Below, one piece after another: positions 47,570 through 59,001 of a stretch of DNA of 64,000 nucleotides. The notes below the pieces were generated by a model. The model saw nothing but the letters and a program-made list of their open reading frames with translations. It had not been told where the DNA came from and did no database searches. This DNA is from Microbacterium jejuense (GTDB lineage: Bacteria > Actinomycetota > Actinomycetes > Actinomycetales > Microbacteriaceae): contig NZ_JAEUAW010000006.1 in the NCBI RefSeq assembly GCF_019511665.1, positions 222,319 through 286,318 of the forward strand. Direction: 5' to 3'. Within the stretch, counting starts at the first letter, position 1, and each line of letters begins with the position of its first letter. The position numbers were made by a program, and so were the translations under genes.

Positions 47570-49108
47570 TCAGCGCTGGCGGCGCTCGCGCACCCGCATG
47601 TTGATGACGATCGGCGTGCCCTCGAAGCCGTACAGCTCGCGCAGGCGCCGCTGGATGAACCGGCGGTAGCCGGGGTCGAGGAATCCGGTCGTGAACAGCA
47701 CGAACGTCGGCGGACGCGTCGAGGCCTGCGTGCCGAACAGGATGCGCGGCTGTTTGCCGCCCCGCAGCGGGTGCGGGTGCTCGGCGACGAGCTCGGTGAG
47801 GAACGCGTTGAACTTGCCCGTCGGGATCCGCTGATCCCATGACTCCAGCGCGGTCTCCAGCGCGGGGACGAGCTTGTCGAGGTGCCGGCCGGTGCGCGCC
47901 GAGATGTTGACGCGCGGCGCCCACGCCACGTGCGCGAGATCCTGCTCGATCTCACGCTCCAGGTAGCGGCGGCGGTCCTGCCCGTCCATGTCGTCGTCGT
48001 TGAGGCGATCCCACTTGTTGAAGGCCAGGACGAGCGCGCGGCCGGACTCGAGCACGAGGTCGATGATGCGGACGTCCTGCTCGCTCAGCGGCTGCGTGAC
48101 GTCGAGCACGACGACCGCGACCTCCGCCTTCTCCAGCGCGGCCGACGTGCGCAGCGACGCGTAGAAGTCGGCACCCTGCTGCAGGTGGACGCGACGGCGG
48201 ATGCCCGCCGTGTCGACGAAGCGCCACAGCTTGCCGCCAACCTCGACGATCTCGTCGACCGGGTCGCGCGTCGTGCCGGCGAGTTCGTTCACGACCACGC
48301 GCTCCTCGCCCGCCGCCTTGTTCAGCAGCGAGGACTTGCCGACGTTCGGCCGCCCGAGGATCGCGACGCGGCGCGGGCCGCCGATCTCGTGCTTGGCGAC
48401 GGCCGACACCTCGGGCAGCACCTTCACGACCTCGTCGAGCAGGTCTGCCACACCGCGGCCGTGGATGGCCGAGACGGGGTGCGGCTCGCCGAGACCCAGG
48501 TTCCACAGAGCCGCTGCCTCGGGCTCCTGGCGGGCGTCGTCGATCTTGTTCGCGACGAGGAAGACGGGCTTGTTCGCCTTGCGCAGCAGGCGCACGACGT
48601 GCTCGTCGGTCGACGTGGCGCCGACCATGGCGTCCACGACGAAGAGCACGACGTCCGAGAGGTCGATGGCGACCTCGGCCTGGAGCGCGACCGAGCGGTC
48701 GATGCCCTTCGCGTCGGGCTCCCAGCCCCCCGTGTCGACGAGGGTGAAGCGGCGGTCCATCCACTCCGCCTTGTACGTGACGCGGTCGCGCGTCACGCCC
48801 GGGGTGTCCTCGACGACGGCCTCGCGGCGGCCGAGGATGCGGTTGACGAGTGCGGACTTGCCGACGTTGGGGCGACCGACGATCGCCACGACAGGAAGGG
48901 CGGGCAGGAACTCGATGCCGTCCTCGCCGCGGACGAGGCCGGCGAGCAGCTCGGCGTCCTCCTCGTCGAGGTCGTAGTCCTCGAGGCCCTGGCGCAGGGC
49001 GCTCGCCCGCTGCTCGACGAGCTCGTCGTCGAGGGCGGCCAGGTTCTCGGCGAGGCGGTCGTCTCCCGCCTCGAACTCGTCGAAGTCGGAACGGTTGTCA
49101 GCGGCCAT
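47570..49108 (-). CDS. der: Ribosome biogenesis GTPase Der (EngA)
   Basis: Der has two tandem G domains and a C-terminal KH-like domain and matures the 50S subunit. The 512-residue product shows P-loops [12 protein letters not shown] (about residue 77) and [12 protein letters not shown] (about 250), DTGGWE and DTAGIRRR G3 motifs, and NKIDD and NKWDR G4 motifs; it ends with [13 protein letters not shown]. An acidic N-terminal extension of about 65 residues is typical of actinobacterial Der. It is one base downstream of cmk, the usual pairing. Confidence 0.97.
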   Translation of the reverse strand: MAADNRSDFDEFEAGDDRLAENLAALDDELVEQRASALRQGLEDYDLDEEDAELLAGLVRGEDGIEFLPALPVVAIVGRPNVGKSALVNRILGRREAVVEDTPGVTRDRVTYKAEWMDRRFTLVDTGGWEPDAKGIDRSVALQAEVAIDLSDVVLFVVDAMVGATSTDEHVVRLLRKANKPVFLVANKIDDARQEPEAAALWNLGLGEPHPVSAIHGRGVADLLDEVVKVLPEVSAVAKHEIGGPRRVAILGRPNVGKSSLLNKAAGEERVVVNELAGTTRDPVDEIVEVGGKLWRFVDTAGIRRRVHLQQGADFYASLRTSAALEKAEVAVVVLDVTQPLSEQDVRIIDLVLESGRALVLAFNKWDRLNDDDMDGQDRRRYLEREIEQDLAHVAWAPRVNISARTGRHLDKLVPALETALESWDQRIPTGKFNAFLTELVAEHPHPLRGGKQPRILFGTQASTRPPTFVLFTTGFLDPGYRRFIQRRLRELYGFEGTPIVINMRVRERRQR

Positions 49109-49109
49109 C

Positions 49110-49811
49110 TCAGGCTCCCGTCTGTGCGGTGTCCGCCGTGGGGGCCGACAGAGCGGCTGCGATCACGCCGAGCACGGCGTCCACGGTCTGGTCGAAATCA
49201 AGGTCGGTCGAGTCGACGACCTCGACGCCGGGGGCGGCGGTGAGGAAGTCGACGACGGCCGAGTCGGATGCGTCGCGCTGGTGGAGCGCCGCGGCGACGG
49301 CCGCGGCATCCTGAGTCGTCAGCTCGGCGCTGCGACGCGCGGCGCGCACCTCCGGCGCCGCCGTCAGCAGGATGCGCACGGGCGCGTCGGGCGCGACGAC
49401 GGTCGTGATGTCACGGCCCTCGACGACGACGCCGGGGCGTCCCGACTGCGCCACCAGGGCGCGGAACAGGGCGTTCACCGACTCGCGCACGGCGGGGACG
49501 CGGGCGACGCCGCTCACGGCGTCCGACACGCGCGGCTCACGGATGGCGTCCGTGACATCCGTCTGGCCGACACGCACCCAGTACTGGTCGGGGTCGAGCG
49601 AGATGGCGTAGTCGAAGTCGCCCGACACGTCCAGGACGGCGGCCGCGTCGGACGTGTCGATGCCGTGCTGCAGCGCGTGCCACGCCAGCGCGCGGTACGC
49701 GGCGCCGGTGTCGAGGTAGCCGAAGCCGAGTCGACGGGCCGTCTGCTTCGAGACGCTCGACTTGCCGCTGCCGGCCGGGCCGTCGATCGCGACGATGGTG
49801 ACGTCAGTCAT
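49110..49811 (-). CDS. cmk: Cytidylate kinase
   Basis: Cmk phosphorylates CMP and dCMP. The 233-residue protein has the P-loop [52 protein letters not shown] and the lid [10 protein letters not shown]. The ATG at 49811 overlaps the end of tyrA by eight bases. Confidence 0.96.
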   Translation of the reverse strand: MTDVTIVAIDGPAGSGKSSVSKQTARRLGFGYLDTGAAYRALAWHALQHGIDTSDAAAVLDVSGDFDYAISLDPDQYWVRVGQTDVTDAIREPRVSDAVSGVARVPAVRESVNALFRALVAQSGRPGVVVEGRDITTVVAPDAPVRILLTAAPEVRAARRSAELTTQDAAAVAAALHQRDASDSAVVDFLTAAPGVEVVDSTDLDFDQTVDAVLGVIAAALSAPTADTAQTGA

Positions 49812-50910
49812 TGGTGGTGCTCGCAATCTTCCAGCCCCGCGCTTCGAGACCGTCGACGGCGCGGCGCACCGCGCTCGGGACGACGCTGATCTCGGCGAGG
49901 CCGAACTGGGCGCCGGGAGAATGCTCCAGGCGCAGGTCTTCGACGTTCACGTCGAGCTCGCCGAGCTCGCCGAACAGGCGTCCGAGCTGACCGGGCGTGT
50001 CGTCGACCATGACGACCACCTGCTCGAAGCGGCGGTTCTGGCCGTGCTTGCCCGGGAGGCGCTCGACGCCGTCGTTGCCGCGGCGGATCGTGTCGGCCAC
50101 CGCACGGCGGGCGCCGGGGGCATCGGGGTCGCGCAGCGCGTCGGCCACCGTCGTCAGGTCGGCCGCGATGCGGTCGAGCACGTCCACCACGGGCGCGGCG
50201 TTGGCGCCGAGGATCTGCACCCACAGTTCGGGGGCGGATGCCGCGATCCGGGTCGTGTCGCGCACGCCCTGGCCGGCGAGCCGCAGGGATCCGTCCGGCG
50301 CGTCGACGAACCGGCCGGCGAGCAGGCTCGCCACCAGCTGCGGGACGTGCGACACCAGCGCCACGCCGCGGTCGTGGTCTTCGGGCGTCATCTCCAGCGG
50401 TGTCGCGCCGAGATCGAGCGCGAGGCCCTCGACGAGGGCGAGGTCGGCGGCCGGAGTCTCGCCGTCACGACACACCACCCACGGGCGGCCGACGAAGATG
50501 TCGGCGCGGGCAGAGATCGCTCCCCCGCGCTCACGGCCGGCGAGCGGGTGCGAGCCGATGTAGTGCGTCAGGTCCACCCCGCGTTCGCGGAGCGTGCGCA
50601 GCGGCTCGAGCTTGACGCTCGCGACGTCGGTCACGACGGCGTACGGGTAGCGCGCCAGCTCGCGCTCGATGACGTCGGCGGTCACATCCGGCGGCACCGC
50701 CACGACGACGAGCGTCGGGTCGTCGTCGTCGGTCGCCCGGCGGCCCGCTCCGTAGTCGACGGCCAGCCGCAGCTGCGACGGAGACGTGTCGTCGAGCGCC
50801 ACGTCGACGCCGTGCGCCCGCAGCGCGTGCCCGATGCTCGCGCCGAGCAGCCCGGTGCCGACGATGCGCACCGTGCCGTGCACGCGCGACGCAAGGACGG
50901 GCTCACTCAT
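49804..50910 (-). CDS. tyrA: Prephenate dehydrogenase with C-terminal ACT domain
   Basis: TyrA oxidatively decarboxylates prephenate on the way to tyrosine. The 368-residue protein has a Rossmann motif ([15 protein letters not shown]), catalytic-region [12 protein letters not shown] with the key His, and [20 protein letters not shown]. Residues about 300-365 form an ACT domain ([29 protein letters not shown]), suggesting feedback control by an aromatic amino acid. It overlaps rluB by eight bases. Confidence 0.95.
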   Translation of the reverse strand: MSEPVLASRVHGTVRIVGTGLLGASIGHALRAHGVDVALDDTSPSQLRLAVDYGAGRRATDDDDPTLVVVAVPPDVTADVIERELARYPYAVVTDVASVKLEPLRTLRERGVDLTHYIGSHPLAGRERGGAISARADIFVGRPWVVCRDGETPAADLALVEGLALDLGATPLEMTPEDHDRGVALVSHVPQLVASLLAGRFVDAPDGSLRLAGQGVRDTTRIAASAPELWVQILGANAAPVVDVLDRIAADLTTVADALRDPDAPGARRAVADTIRRGNDGVERLPGKHGQNRRFEQVVVMVDDTPGQLGRLFGELGELDVNVEDLRLEHSPGAQFGLAEISVVPSAVRRAVDGLEARGWKIASTTND

Positions 50911-51712
50911 CGGGCGCCTTCCTTTCGACGGTGTCGCTGTTGCCGGTGTCGCGGCGCGCGAGAGTCAGCAGAGCGCCCTGCTCCACTTTAGTCAACTCGC
51001 GGGCGCGCCCGGCTGGCAGCGTTCCCAGGTGCAGGGGCCCGAACTGCCGGCGGACCAGCTCGACGACGGGATGCCCCACCTCGGCCATCATGCGGCGCAC
51101 GATGCGGTTGCGCCCCGAGTGCAGCGTGAGCTCCACGAGCGATCCGCCGCCCTCGGCCGAGGCCGACAGCAGCCGCGCCTTGTCGGCCGCGATGGGGCCG
51201 TCTTCCAGCTCGACCCCGCGCAGCAGGCGCTGGATCGTCTGCGGCGCGACCTTGCCCTCGACCTTCGCGATGTACACCTTCGTCACGCCGAACGAGGGAT
51301 GGGCGAGCACGTGCGCCAGTTCGCCGTCGTTCGTGAGCACGAGCAGGCCACTGGTCTCGGCATCCAGTCGCCCCACGTTGTACAGGCGCTCGGGCCAGTC
51401 CTTCGTGAAGCGGCGGAGGTCGGGGCGCCCGCGGTCGTCCTTCATCGAGCTCACGACGCCGGTGGGCTTGTTGAGCATGACGTAGCGCTTGGACTGGTCG
51501 AACTGCACCGCGGTGCCGTCGACGTCGACGAGGTCCTTGTCGGGATCGATGCGCGAGCCGAGCTCGTCGACGACGCGGCCGTTCACGCGCACGCGCCCCT
51601 CGACGATCATCTGCTCGGCCACGCGACGCGAGGCGACGCCCGCGTTCGCCAGCGCCTTCTGCAGCCGCACCCCTTCGCCTTCTGCCGGTCCCTGAGCCTG
51701 ACGAAGGGTCAC
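50903..51712 (-). CDS. rluB: 23S rRNA pseudouridine synthase RluB (RsuA family)
   Basis: The 269-residue enzyme has an S4 domain (VRLQKALANAGVASRRVAEQMIVEGRVRVNG) and a catalytic domain with the key Asp in NVGRLDAETSGLLVLTNDG and RNRIVRRMM. It should modify a uridine of 23S rRNA (U2605 in E. coli). The GTG start has a perfect AAGGAGG site and overlaps scpB by four bases. The first residues VTLRQAQGPAEG are encoded by a dispersed repeat (51688-51708). Confidence 0.95.
   Translation of the reverse strand: MTLRQAQGPAEGEGVRLQKALANAGVASRRVAEQMIVEGRVRVNGRVVDELGSRIDPDKDLVDVDGTAVQFDQSKRYVMLNKPTGVVSSMKDDRGRPDLRRFTKDWPERLYNVGRLDAETSGLLVLTNDGELAHVLAHPSFGVTKVYIAKVEGKVAPQTIQRLLRGVELEDGPIAADKARLLSASAEGGGSLVELTLHSGRNRIVRRMMAEVGHPVVELVRRQFGPLHLGTLPAGRARELTKVEQGALLTLARRDTGNSDTVERKAPDE
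51688..51708. repeat. Short dispersed repeat at the rluB start
   Basis: GTCCCTGAGCCTGACGAAGG is a member of the GGTCCCTGAGC-CTGTCGAAGGG repeat family of Microbacteriaceae and relatives, as I recall it. Read on the minus strand it encodes TLRQAQGP at the N terminus of RluB. A related copy lies at the parA/scpA junction. Confidence 0.7.
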
Positions 51713-52326
51713 CGTCGTCCTCCTTCTTCTGCGCCTTCGGCGACCTCGTCCGCTCCGTCCAGGAGCGGCGAGATGTGGGGCAGTTCGTCCAGCGAGTTGA
51801 TGCCGAGGTGCTCCAGCAGCGCATCCGTCGTGCCGTAGTTGATGGCTCCGGTCTCGGCATCCGCGAACAGCTCGGTGATGAGTCCGCGCGCCAGCAGCGT
51901 CCGCACGACGGAGTCGACGTTCACGGCGCGGATCGACGCGACCTGGCTGCGCGTCACCGGCTGCTTGTATGCGATGACGGCCAGCGTCTCCAGCGCGGCC
52001 TGCGACAGGCGCGACGGCGCCTGCCCGCCGACGTACTCGCTCACGAGGTCGTCGAACTCCTCGCGCACGTAGAGGCGCCAGCCGCCGCCGACCTCGCGCA
52101 GCTCGAATCCGCGCGCCGGCCCGCCGGAGCGCCCGTCGTAGTCGTCGACCAGGGTCTCCAGCGCCTGGCGCACCGCGGGCACCGGCGCCGAGACCGCCGT
52201 CGCCAGGCTCACGAGGCTCTGCGGCTCCTCGACGATCAGCAGGATGGCCTCCAGCCGCCGCGCGACGTCGTCGGTGTCGACGACCACCGGCTCCCTGTCG
52301 GTCGCGATGGTCGGGTCATTGGTCAT
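51709..52326 (-). CDS. scpB: Segregation and condensation protein ScpB
   Basis: ScpB is the KITE subunit of the SMC-ScpAB condensin. The 205-residue protein has two winged helices: RRLEAILLIVEEPQSLVSLATAVSAPVPAVRQAL and SQAALETLAVIAYKQPVTRSQVASIRAVNVDSVVRTLLARGLI, the latter the family hallmark. It overlaps scpA by 11 bases. The C-terminal tail is acidic. Confidence 0.95.
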   Translation of the reverse strand: MTNDPTIATDREPVVVDTDDVARRLEAILLIVEEPQSLVSLATAVSAPVPAVRQALETLVDDYDGRSGGPARGFELREVGGGWRLYVREEFDDLVSEYVGGQAPSRLSQAALETLAVIAYKQPVTRSQVASIRAVNVDSVVRTLLARGLITELFADAETGAINYGTTDALLEHLGINSLDELPHISPLLDGADEVAEGAEEGGRR

Positions 52327-53164
52327 AGTCGGCTCCCAGGGTGGCGAGGTTCTCGTCGCTCCAGCGATGCGCGCTCCAGCGCAGGGTCAGCTCTCCCAGC
52401 GGCTCCAGCTGCTCGAACGAGAGCGCGGCGTGGCGGTACAGCTCCAGCACCGACAGGAACCGGGCCACGACCACGCCGGTCTGGCTCACGCCGGCGATGA
52501 GCTCGCGGAAGGTCAGGGAGCCGGCATCCCGCAGCAGCGTCACGACGATCGCCGCCTGCTCGCGGATGCTCACCAGCGGCGCGTGCAGGTGGTCGAGGCC
52601 GACCGTCGGCAGCTCCTTCGGCGTCATCGCCAGGAGCGCGAGTGCGGCGAAGTCCTCGGCACTGAGCGACCACACGAGCTCGGGGACGGCGTTGCGGTAC
52701 TTCTCGTCGAGCCGCACCGATCGGGCGTGGCGGCGCTCCTCACGGCGCAGGCTCCGCTCGAACCACGCCGACACCTCTTTGAACGCCCGGTACTGCAGCA
52801 GCCGGGCGAACAGCAGATCCCGCGCCTCCAGGAGCGCCACCGACTCGGCGTCCACCAGCTCGCCCTGGGGCAGCAGACCTGCGACCTTCATGTCGAGCAG
52901 CGTCGCCGCCACGACGAGGAACTCGGATGCCTCGTCCAGCTCCTCGTCCGGCCCCACCTCGCGCAGGTACGCGATGAACTCGTTGGTGACGAGCGACAGC
53001 GACACCTCCGTGATGTCGAGCTCGTGCTTGGAGATCAGGCTCAGCAACAGGTCGAACGGGCCGTCGAAGTTCGACAGCGACACGCGGAAGCGGGGCTCGG
53101 GCTCAGGAGTCGTCCCCGGCTCCCCGGTCGCTGGGCTTGTCGAAGCGTCAGGCGACAGCACCAC
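52316..53164 (-). CDS. scpA: Segregation and condensation protein ScpA (kleisin)
   Basis: ScpA is the kleisin of the SMC complex. The 282-residue protein has the N-terminal NFDGPFDLLLSLISKHELDITEVSLSLVTNEF motif, LDEASEFLVVAATLLDMKVAGLLP, and a C-terminal winged helix (VVARFLSVLELYRHAALSFEQLEPLGEL). Start is uncertain: GTG 53164 or 53161 overlap parA; a GTG right before SLSNFDGP is also possible. The first codons (VVLSPDASTSPAT) read through a dispersed repeat. Confidence 0.92.
   Translation of the reverse strand: MVLSPDASTSPATGEPGTTPEPEPRFRVSLSNFDGPFDLLLSLISKHELDITEVSLSLVTNEFIAYLREVGPDEELDEASEFLVVAATLLDMKVAGLLPQGELVDAESVALLEARDLLFARLLQYRAFKEVSAWFERSLRREERRHARSVRLDEKYRNAVPELVWSLSAEDFAALALLAMTPKELPTVGLDHLHAPLVSIREQAAIVVTLLRDAGSLTFRELIAGVSQTGVVVARFLSVLELYRHAALSFEQLEPLGELTLRWSAHRWSDENLATLGADYDQ
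53126..53150. repeat. Short dispersed repeat at the parA/scpA junction
   Basis: GGTCGCTGGGCTTGTCGAAGC resembles the same repeat family as 51688-51708. It spans the start of scpA just beside the parA stop codon and is translated in scpA as DASTSPAT. Confidence 0.6.
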
Positions 53165-54038
53165 GGGCGACCAGCTCCCGCGCCAGTCGCAGGTAGGCCT
53201 GCGCCGCGGCGTGCTCGGGCGCGAACTCGGTGATCGGCATCCCCGACACGGAGGCATCCGGGAACTTCACGGTGCGGCCGATCACGGTCTCGAGCACGTC
53301 GTCGCCGAACGCGTCGACGACCCGCTCGAGCACCTCGCGCGAATGCAGCGTGCGCGGGTCGTACATCGTCGCCAGCACGCCGTCGAGGGCGATCGTGGGG
53401 TTGAGGCGATCGCGCACCTTGTCGATCGTCTCGATGAGCAGCGCGACACCGCGCAGGGCGAAGAACTCGCACTCGAGCGGGATGACGACGCCGTGGCTGG
53501 CGGTGAGCGCGTTCACGGTGAGCAGGCCGAGAGACGGCTGGCAGTCGATGAGGATGACGTCGTAGTCGCCCTGCACTTTGCGCAGCACGCGCGACAGCGT
53601 CTGCTCGCGGGCGACCTCGTTGACGAGGTGCACCTCTGCCGCCGAGAGGTCGATGTTGGCCGGCAGCACGTCGAGGTTCTCGACACGCGTGTGGACGATC
53701 ACCGAGTACGGGTCGACCTTGCCGTCCAGCAGCAGGTCGTAGATCGTCGGGATCTCGTGGGTCTGGATGCCCAGGCCCGCCGACAGCGCGCCCTGCGGGT
53801 CGAAATCGACGGCCAGCACCTTGCGGCCGTAGCCCGCGAGCGCGGCGGCGAGGTTGATCGTGGTCGTCGTCTTGCCGACGCCGCCCTTCTGGTTGCACAG
53901 GGCGATGATGCGGGCGGGGCCGTGGCCGTCGAGCTTCGGCGGCGTCGGAAAACCCTGGTAGGGGCGGCCGGTCGGCCCGATGGGGACGTCAGACTCCGCG
54001 ACCTTCGCCGTCTTGGTCTTCGTCGTGCTGTCAGCCAC
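53148..54038 (-). CDS. parA: ParA-family ATPase
   Basis: The 296-residue protein is a deviant-Walker ATPase: CNQKGGVGKTTTTINLAAALA, VDFDPQGALSAGLG and DVILIDCQPSLGLLTVNAL, with EVLERVVDAFGDDVLETVIGRTVKFPDASVSG late. ParA copies beside scpAB and xerD are standard in actinobacteria; this is not the oriC-linked parA, since no parB or gid genes are near. GTG start with GGGAG upstream. Confidence 0.93.
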   Translation of the reverse strand: MADSTTKTKTAKVAESDVPIGPTGRPYQGFPTPPKLDGHGPARIIALCNQKGGVGKTTTTINLAAALAGYGRKVLAVDFDPQGALSAGLGIQTHEIPTIYDLLLDGKVDPYSVIVHTRVENLDVLPANIDLSAAEVHLVNEVAREQTLSRVLRKVQGDYDVILIDCQPSLGLLTVNALTASHGVVIPLECEFFALRGVALLIETIDKVRDRLNPTIALDGVLATMYDPRTLHSREVLERVVDAFGDDVLETVIGRTVKFPDASVSGMPITEFAPEHAAAQAYLRLARELVARGAVA

Positions 54039-54092
54039 CGTGCTCCCGCTTCCTCGTGCTCGCTCGATCCTAGTCGGCTGTAGGGGAATCGT

Positions 54093-54998
54093 TCATCGGG
54101 CACGCGGATGACTGGTGGCGTAGACGTCGCGCAGCGCGTCCACCGACACGTGCGTGTAGATCTGCGTCGTCGCCACCGACGCGTGCCCCAGCAGCTCCTG
54201 CACCACGCGCACGTCGGCGCCGCCCTGCAGCAGATGCGTCGCGAACGAGTGCCGCAGCGTATGGGGCGAGACGTGCGCGGTGAGGTGCGCGCGCTCGGCC
54301 GCCGCCTGGATGATGAGCCACGCGCTCTGGCGCGACAGCGGCGCGCCCCGGGCCCCGAGGAACAGGCGCGGGGTCGCGTGGCCGCGGCGCGACAGTTCCG
54401 GCCGTGACCGTGTGAGGTACGCGTCGACCGCCGCACGGGCGTACGAGCCCACCGGCACGATGCGCTCCTTGGAGCCCTTGCCGCGCACCCGAAGCACATC
54501 GCCGTGGGCGAGGTCGTCCACGGCGAGCTGCACGATCTCCGACACGCGCGCGCCCGTGGCGTACAGCAGCTCCAGCAGCGCGCGGTCACGCGCACCGAGC
54601 AGGTCGTCGGCGGGGCCCGCGGCCTCCAGCAGCGTCGACACCTGGTCGATCGTGAGAGCCTTCGGCAGCCGCCGCGGCTGCTTCGGCGGCCGCAGGTGCG
54701 AGGCCGGGTCGGCGGGCTCGATCCCCTCGCGCGCCAGGAAGCGGTGCAGCCCCCGCACCGAGGACTGCAGCCGTGCCAGCGACGATGCCGCCATGGGCGG
54801 CTGCCCCGCCGCCCGGTCGGCGACGAAGCTCGCGAGCATGACCGGCGTCACCTCCGCGGTGTCGTCGACACCCTGCTCGCCGAGCCAGGACGCGTAGCCG
54901 GCCAGGTCGCGTCGGTACGCCGCGACGGTGTTCTCCGACAGCCCGCGCTCGATCGAGACGTGCCGCAGGTACGACTGCACGGCCTTCTCGATCTTCAT
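54093..54998 (-). CDS. xerD: Tyrosine recombinase XerD
   Basis: XerD with XerC resolves chromosome dimers at dif. The 301-residue protein has a SAM-like core-binding domain ([33 protein letters not shown]) and a catalytic domain with Arg in ATGARVSEI, Lys in [27 protein letters not shown] containing the last His and the nucleophile Tyr. Length and the parA-scpAB context favour XerD over XerC or an integrase. Confidence 0.94.
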   Translation of the reverse strand: MKIEKAVQSYLRHVSIERGLSENTVAAYRRDLAGYASWLGEQGVDDTAEVTPVMLASFVADRAAGQPPMAASSLARLQSSVRGLHRFLAREGIEPADPASHLRPPKQPRRLPKALTIDQVSTLLEAAGPADDLLGARDRALLELLYATGARVSEIVQLAVDDLAHGDVLRVRGKGSKERIVPVGSYARAAVDAYLTRSRPELSRRGHATPRLFLGARGAPLSRQSAWLIIQAAAERAHLTAHVSPHTLRHSFATHLLQGGADVRVVQELLGHASVATTQIYTHVSVDALRDVYATSHPRAR

Positions 54999-55022
54999 GC
55001 CCCGGCCCTCAGGCTCCCGTCG

Positions 55023-55594
55023 TCAGGCGCGCAGCCGTTCGGATGCCGCCAGCACGCCTGTCGCCAGGATGCCGTTGCGCATGCGCCCGGCGAAGACCGC
55101 CGCGACGACCTCGGTCAGCGGCATCCACTCGATACGGATGTCGGCCTCCTCGTCCTCACGCGTGTGCGTGACGCTGGCGGCCGACAGGCCGCGCGCGAGG
55201 AACAGGTGCACGATCTCGTCGTTGCCGCCCGGCGTCGTGAACACGCTCACGAGCGGCTCCCACGACTCCGCCACCAGGTCGGCCTCTTCGGCCAGCTCGC
55301 GCTGCGCGGTCTGCAGCGGGCTCTCGCCGTCGACGTCCAGGAGCCCCGCAGGCACCTCCCAGTCACGGGACCGGATGGGATGCCGGTACTGCTGGATCAG
55401 CAGCACGCGGTCGTGCTCGTCGAGCGCGACGACCGCCGCCGCCCCCGGATGGTCGACGTACTGTCGCACGATCTGCCCGTCGCCGTACGCCACGGTGTCG
55501 CTGCGGACGTCCCACACATGCCCCTCGTACACGAGTTCGCTGCGCAGGACGGCCGCGTCGACGGGCTCGTCGGCGAGAGCCTGGTCCCCCGTCA

Positions 55595-55595
<1 letters not shown>
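55023..55595 (-). CDS. NUDIX hydrolase, ADP-ribose pyrophosphatase-like
   Basis: The 190-residue protein has a NUDIX box (GLLDVDGESPLQTAQRELAEEADL) and the ADPRase-type flank VPAGLLDVDG and FTTPGGNDEIVHLFLARGL. It probably splits ADP-ribose or a related nucleoside diphosphate sugar. Its start overlaps the pyrG stop by one base (TGATG); the pyrG-NUDIX-xerD order is usual in actinobacteria. Confidence 0.92.
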
Positions 55596-57301
<1,706 letters not shown>

Positions 57302-57309
57302 TTATCCTA

Positions 57310-59001
57310 TCAGTGGACTTCGGTGCGAAGGCTGAGCAACTCGCGTGCGTGGGTGAGAGCCGCCTCCGAATCGGGCATGCCCGACAGCAGACGGGCCATC
57401 TCGGCCTCGCGGTCGGCGCCGTCGAGGCGGCGCACGTCGGATGCCGTGACCGAACCGTCGTTCGCCTTGACGACGGTCAGGTGGTTGGCCGCGAACGCCG
57501 CGACCTGGGCCAGGTGGGTGACCGCGATCACCTGAGACGACTGCGCCAGCCGTGCCAGGCGCCGCCCCACCTCGATCGCCGCGGCGCCGCCGATGCCGGC
57601 ATCCACCTCGTCGAAGACGAAGGTCGGCACCGGGTCGACGCCCGCGATCACGACCTCGATCGCGAGCATGACGCGGCTGAGCTCCCCGCCGCTCGCGCCG
57701 CGCGACACCGGGCGCGGCTCGGCGCCGGGGTGCGGCGCCAGCAGGATCGCGACGTCGTCCCGCCCGGAGGCCGATTCCGCTCCGGGCGTGACCGCGACCT
57801 CCAGTCGTGCGTCGGGCATCGCCAAGGCGCGCAGCTCGGTCGTGACGGCCGCCCCCAGGCGCCTTGCGGCCTCGGTGCGGGCCGCGGTGAGCGCCGCGGC
57901 GGCCTCGTCGAGAGTGGATGCCGCGGCATCCCGCTCCGCCGTCAGCCGCTCGATGCGGTCGGAGTCGTCGTCGAGCTCCGCCAAGCGCGCCGAGCCGGTG
58001 TCGAGCAGTTCGATGGCCGCATCCAGCGTGCCGTGCGTGCGGACGAGGGACGCGAGGATCGCGCGGCGCTCCTCGACGGCGGCGAGCTCGTGCGGACCGG
58101 ACTCGTCGAGGTCGGCGAGGTAGCCCGCGAGGGCCGCGGCGATGTCGGCGGCGCGATAGCCGAGCTCGGCCACCTGGCCGGCCAGCTCTTCGAGCACCGG
58201 GTCGCTGACCCGCTCGAGCGCACGGCGGGCGTCCGACAGCAGCGATCCCGCGTCGGGTCCGTCGGCTTCGCCCGACAGCGCGTCGTGCGCCGTGGCGGCG
58301 GCCAGGCGCAGCTCTTCGGCGTTGGCGAGGCGCTCGGCGCGCGTCGCGAGGTCGGCGTCCTCCCCCGGCTCCGGCGCGGCCTGCTCGATCTCGGCGAGCT
58401 GCGCGCGCAGCTCCTCCGCCTCGCGCGCACGGGCGTCACGGTCGTCGGTGAGTCGCGACAGCTCGCGATCGATGCCGCGCCAGTGCTCGTACGCGCGGCG
58501 GTAGGTGTCGCGTGCTGACTGCACCGGCTCGCCGCCGAAGCGGTCGAGCGCGTCGCGCTGTGCGGCGGCGGACTTCAGCCGCAGCTGGTCGGACTGGCCG
58601 TGCACCACGACGAGGTCGTCGGCCAGATCCGCGAGCACGCCCGCGGGCGCCGCACGGCCGCCCACCGAGGCGCGGCCGCGGCCCTCGCTGGAGATCGAGC
58701 GGCCCACGTAGAGTTCCGCGCGCCCTCCGCCGATGGGCTCGACGTCGCCGCCGGCCTCGCGCACGCGTTCGGCGACCGCGCCGTCCTCGGGCACGATCCA
58801 GACACCGTCGACGGTGGCCTGCGAGGCACCCGCCCGGACGGCGCCGGAGTCCGCGCGCTGACCGAGCAGCAGGCCCAGCCCCGTGACCACCATCGTCTTG
58901 CCCGCGCCGGTCTCGCCGGTGATCGCGGTGAATCCGGGGCCGATCGGCAGCGTCGCCTCGGCGATCACGCCGAGGTCGCGCAGACGCATCTCTTCGATCA
59001 C
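57310..59001 (-). CDS. recN: DNA repair protein RecN
   Basis: RecN is an SMC-like ATPase for double-strand break repair. The 563-residue protein has Walker A (TAITGETGAGKTMVV), a coiled-coil middle, the signature SRGASGGELSRVMLAIE and Walker B (TFVFDEVDAGIGGAAA), then VIAVTHLAQVAAFA. The GTG start overlaps nadK by four bases (GTGA). No LexA operator was found in the gene pair's upstream region. Confidence 0.96.
   Translation of the reverse strand: MIEEMRLRDLGVIAEATLPIGPGFTAITGETGAGKTMVVTGLGLLLGQRADSGAVRAGASQATVDGVWIVPEDGAVAERVREAGGDVEPIGGGRAELYVGRSISSEGRGRASVGGRAAPAGVLADLADDLVVVHGQSDQLRLKSAAAQRDALDRFGGEPVQSARDTYRRAYEHWRGIDRELSRLTDDRDARAREAEELRAQLAEIEQAAPEPGEDADLATRAERLANAEELRLAAATAHDALSGEADGPDAGSLLSDARRALERVSDPVLEELAGQVAELGYRAADIAAALAGYLADLDESGPHELAAVEERRAILASLVRTHGTLDAAIELLDTGSARLAELDDDSDRIERLTAERDAAASTLDEAAAALTAARTEAARRLGAAVTTELRALAMPDARLEVAVTPGAESASGRDDVAILLAPHPGAEPRPVSRGASGGELSRVMLAIEVVIAGVDPVPTFVFDEVDAGIGGAAAIEVGRRLARLAQSSQVIAVTHLAQVAAFAANHLTVVKANDGSVTASDVRRLDGADREAEMARLLSGMPDSEAALTHARELLSLRTEVH

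Noticed and set aside
53148..54998. parA plus xerD as a plasmid or integrative element signature
   Set aside because: The order xerD-parA-scpA-scpB-rluB is a standard chromosomal arrangement in actinobacteria, and no integrase, relaxase or phage genes are near.
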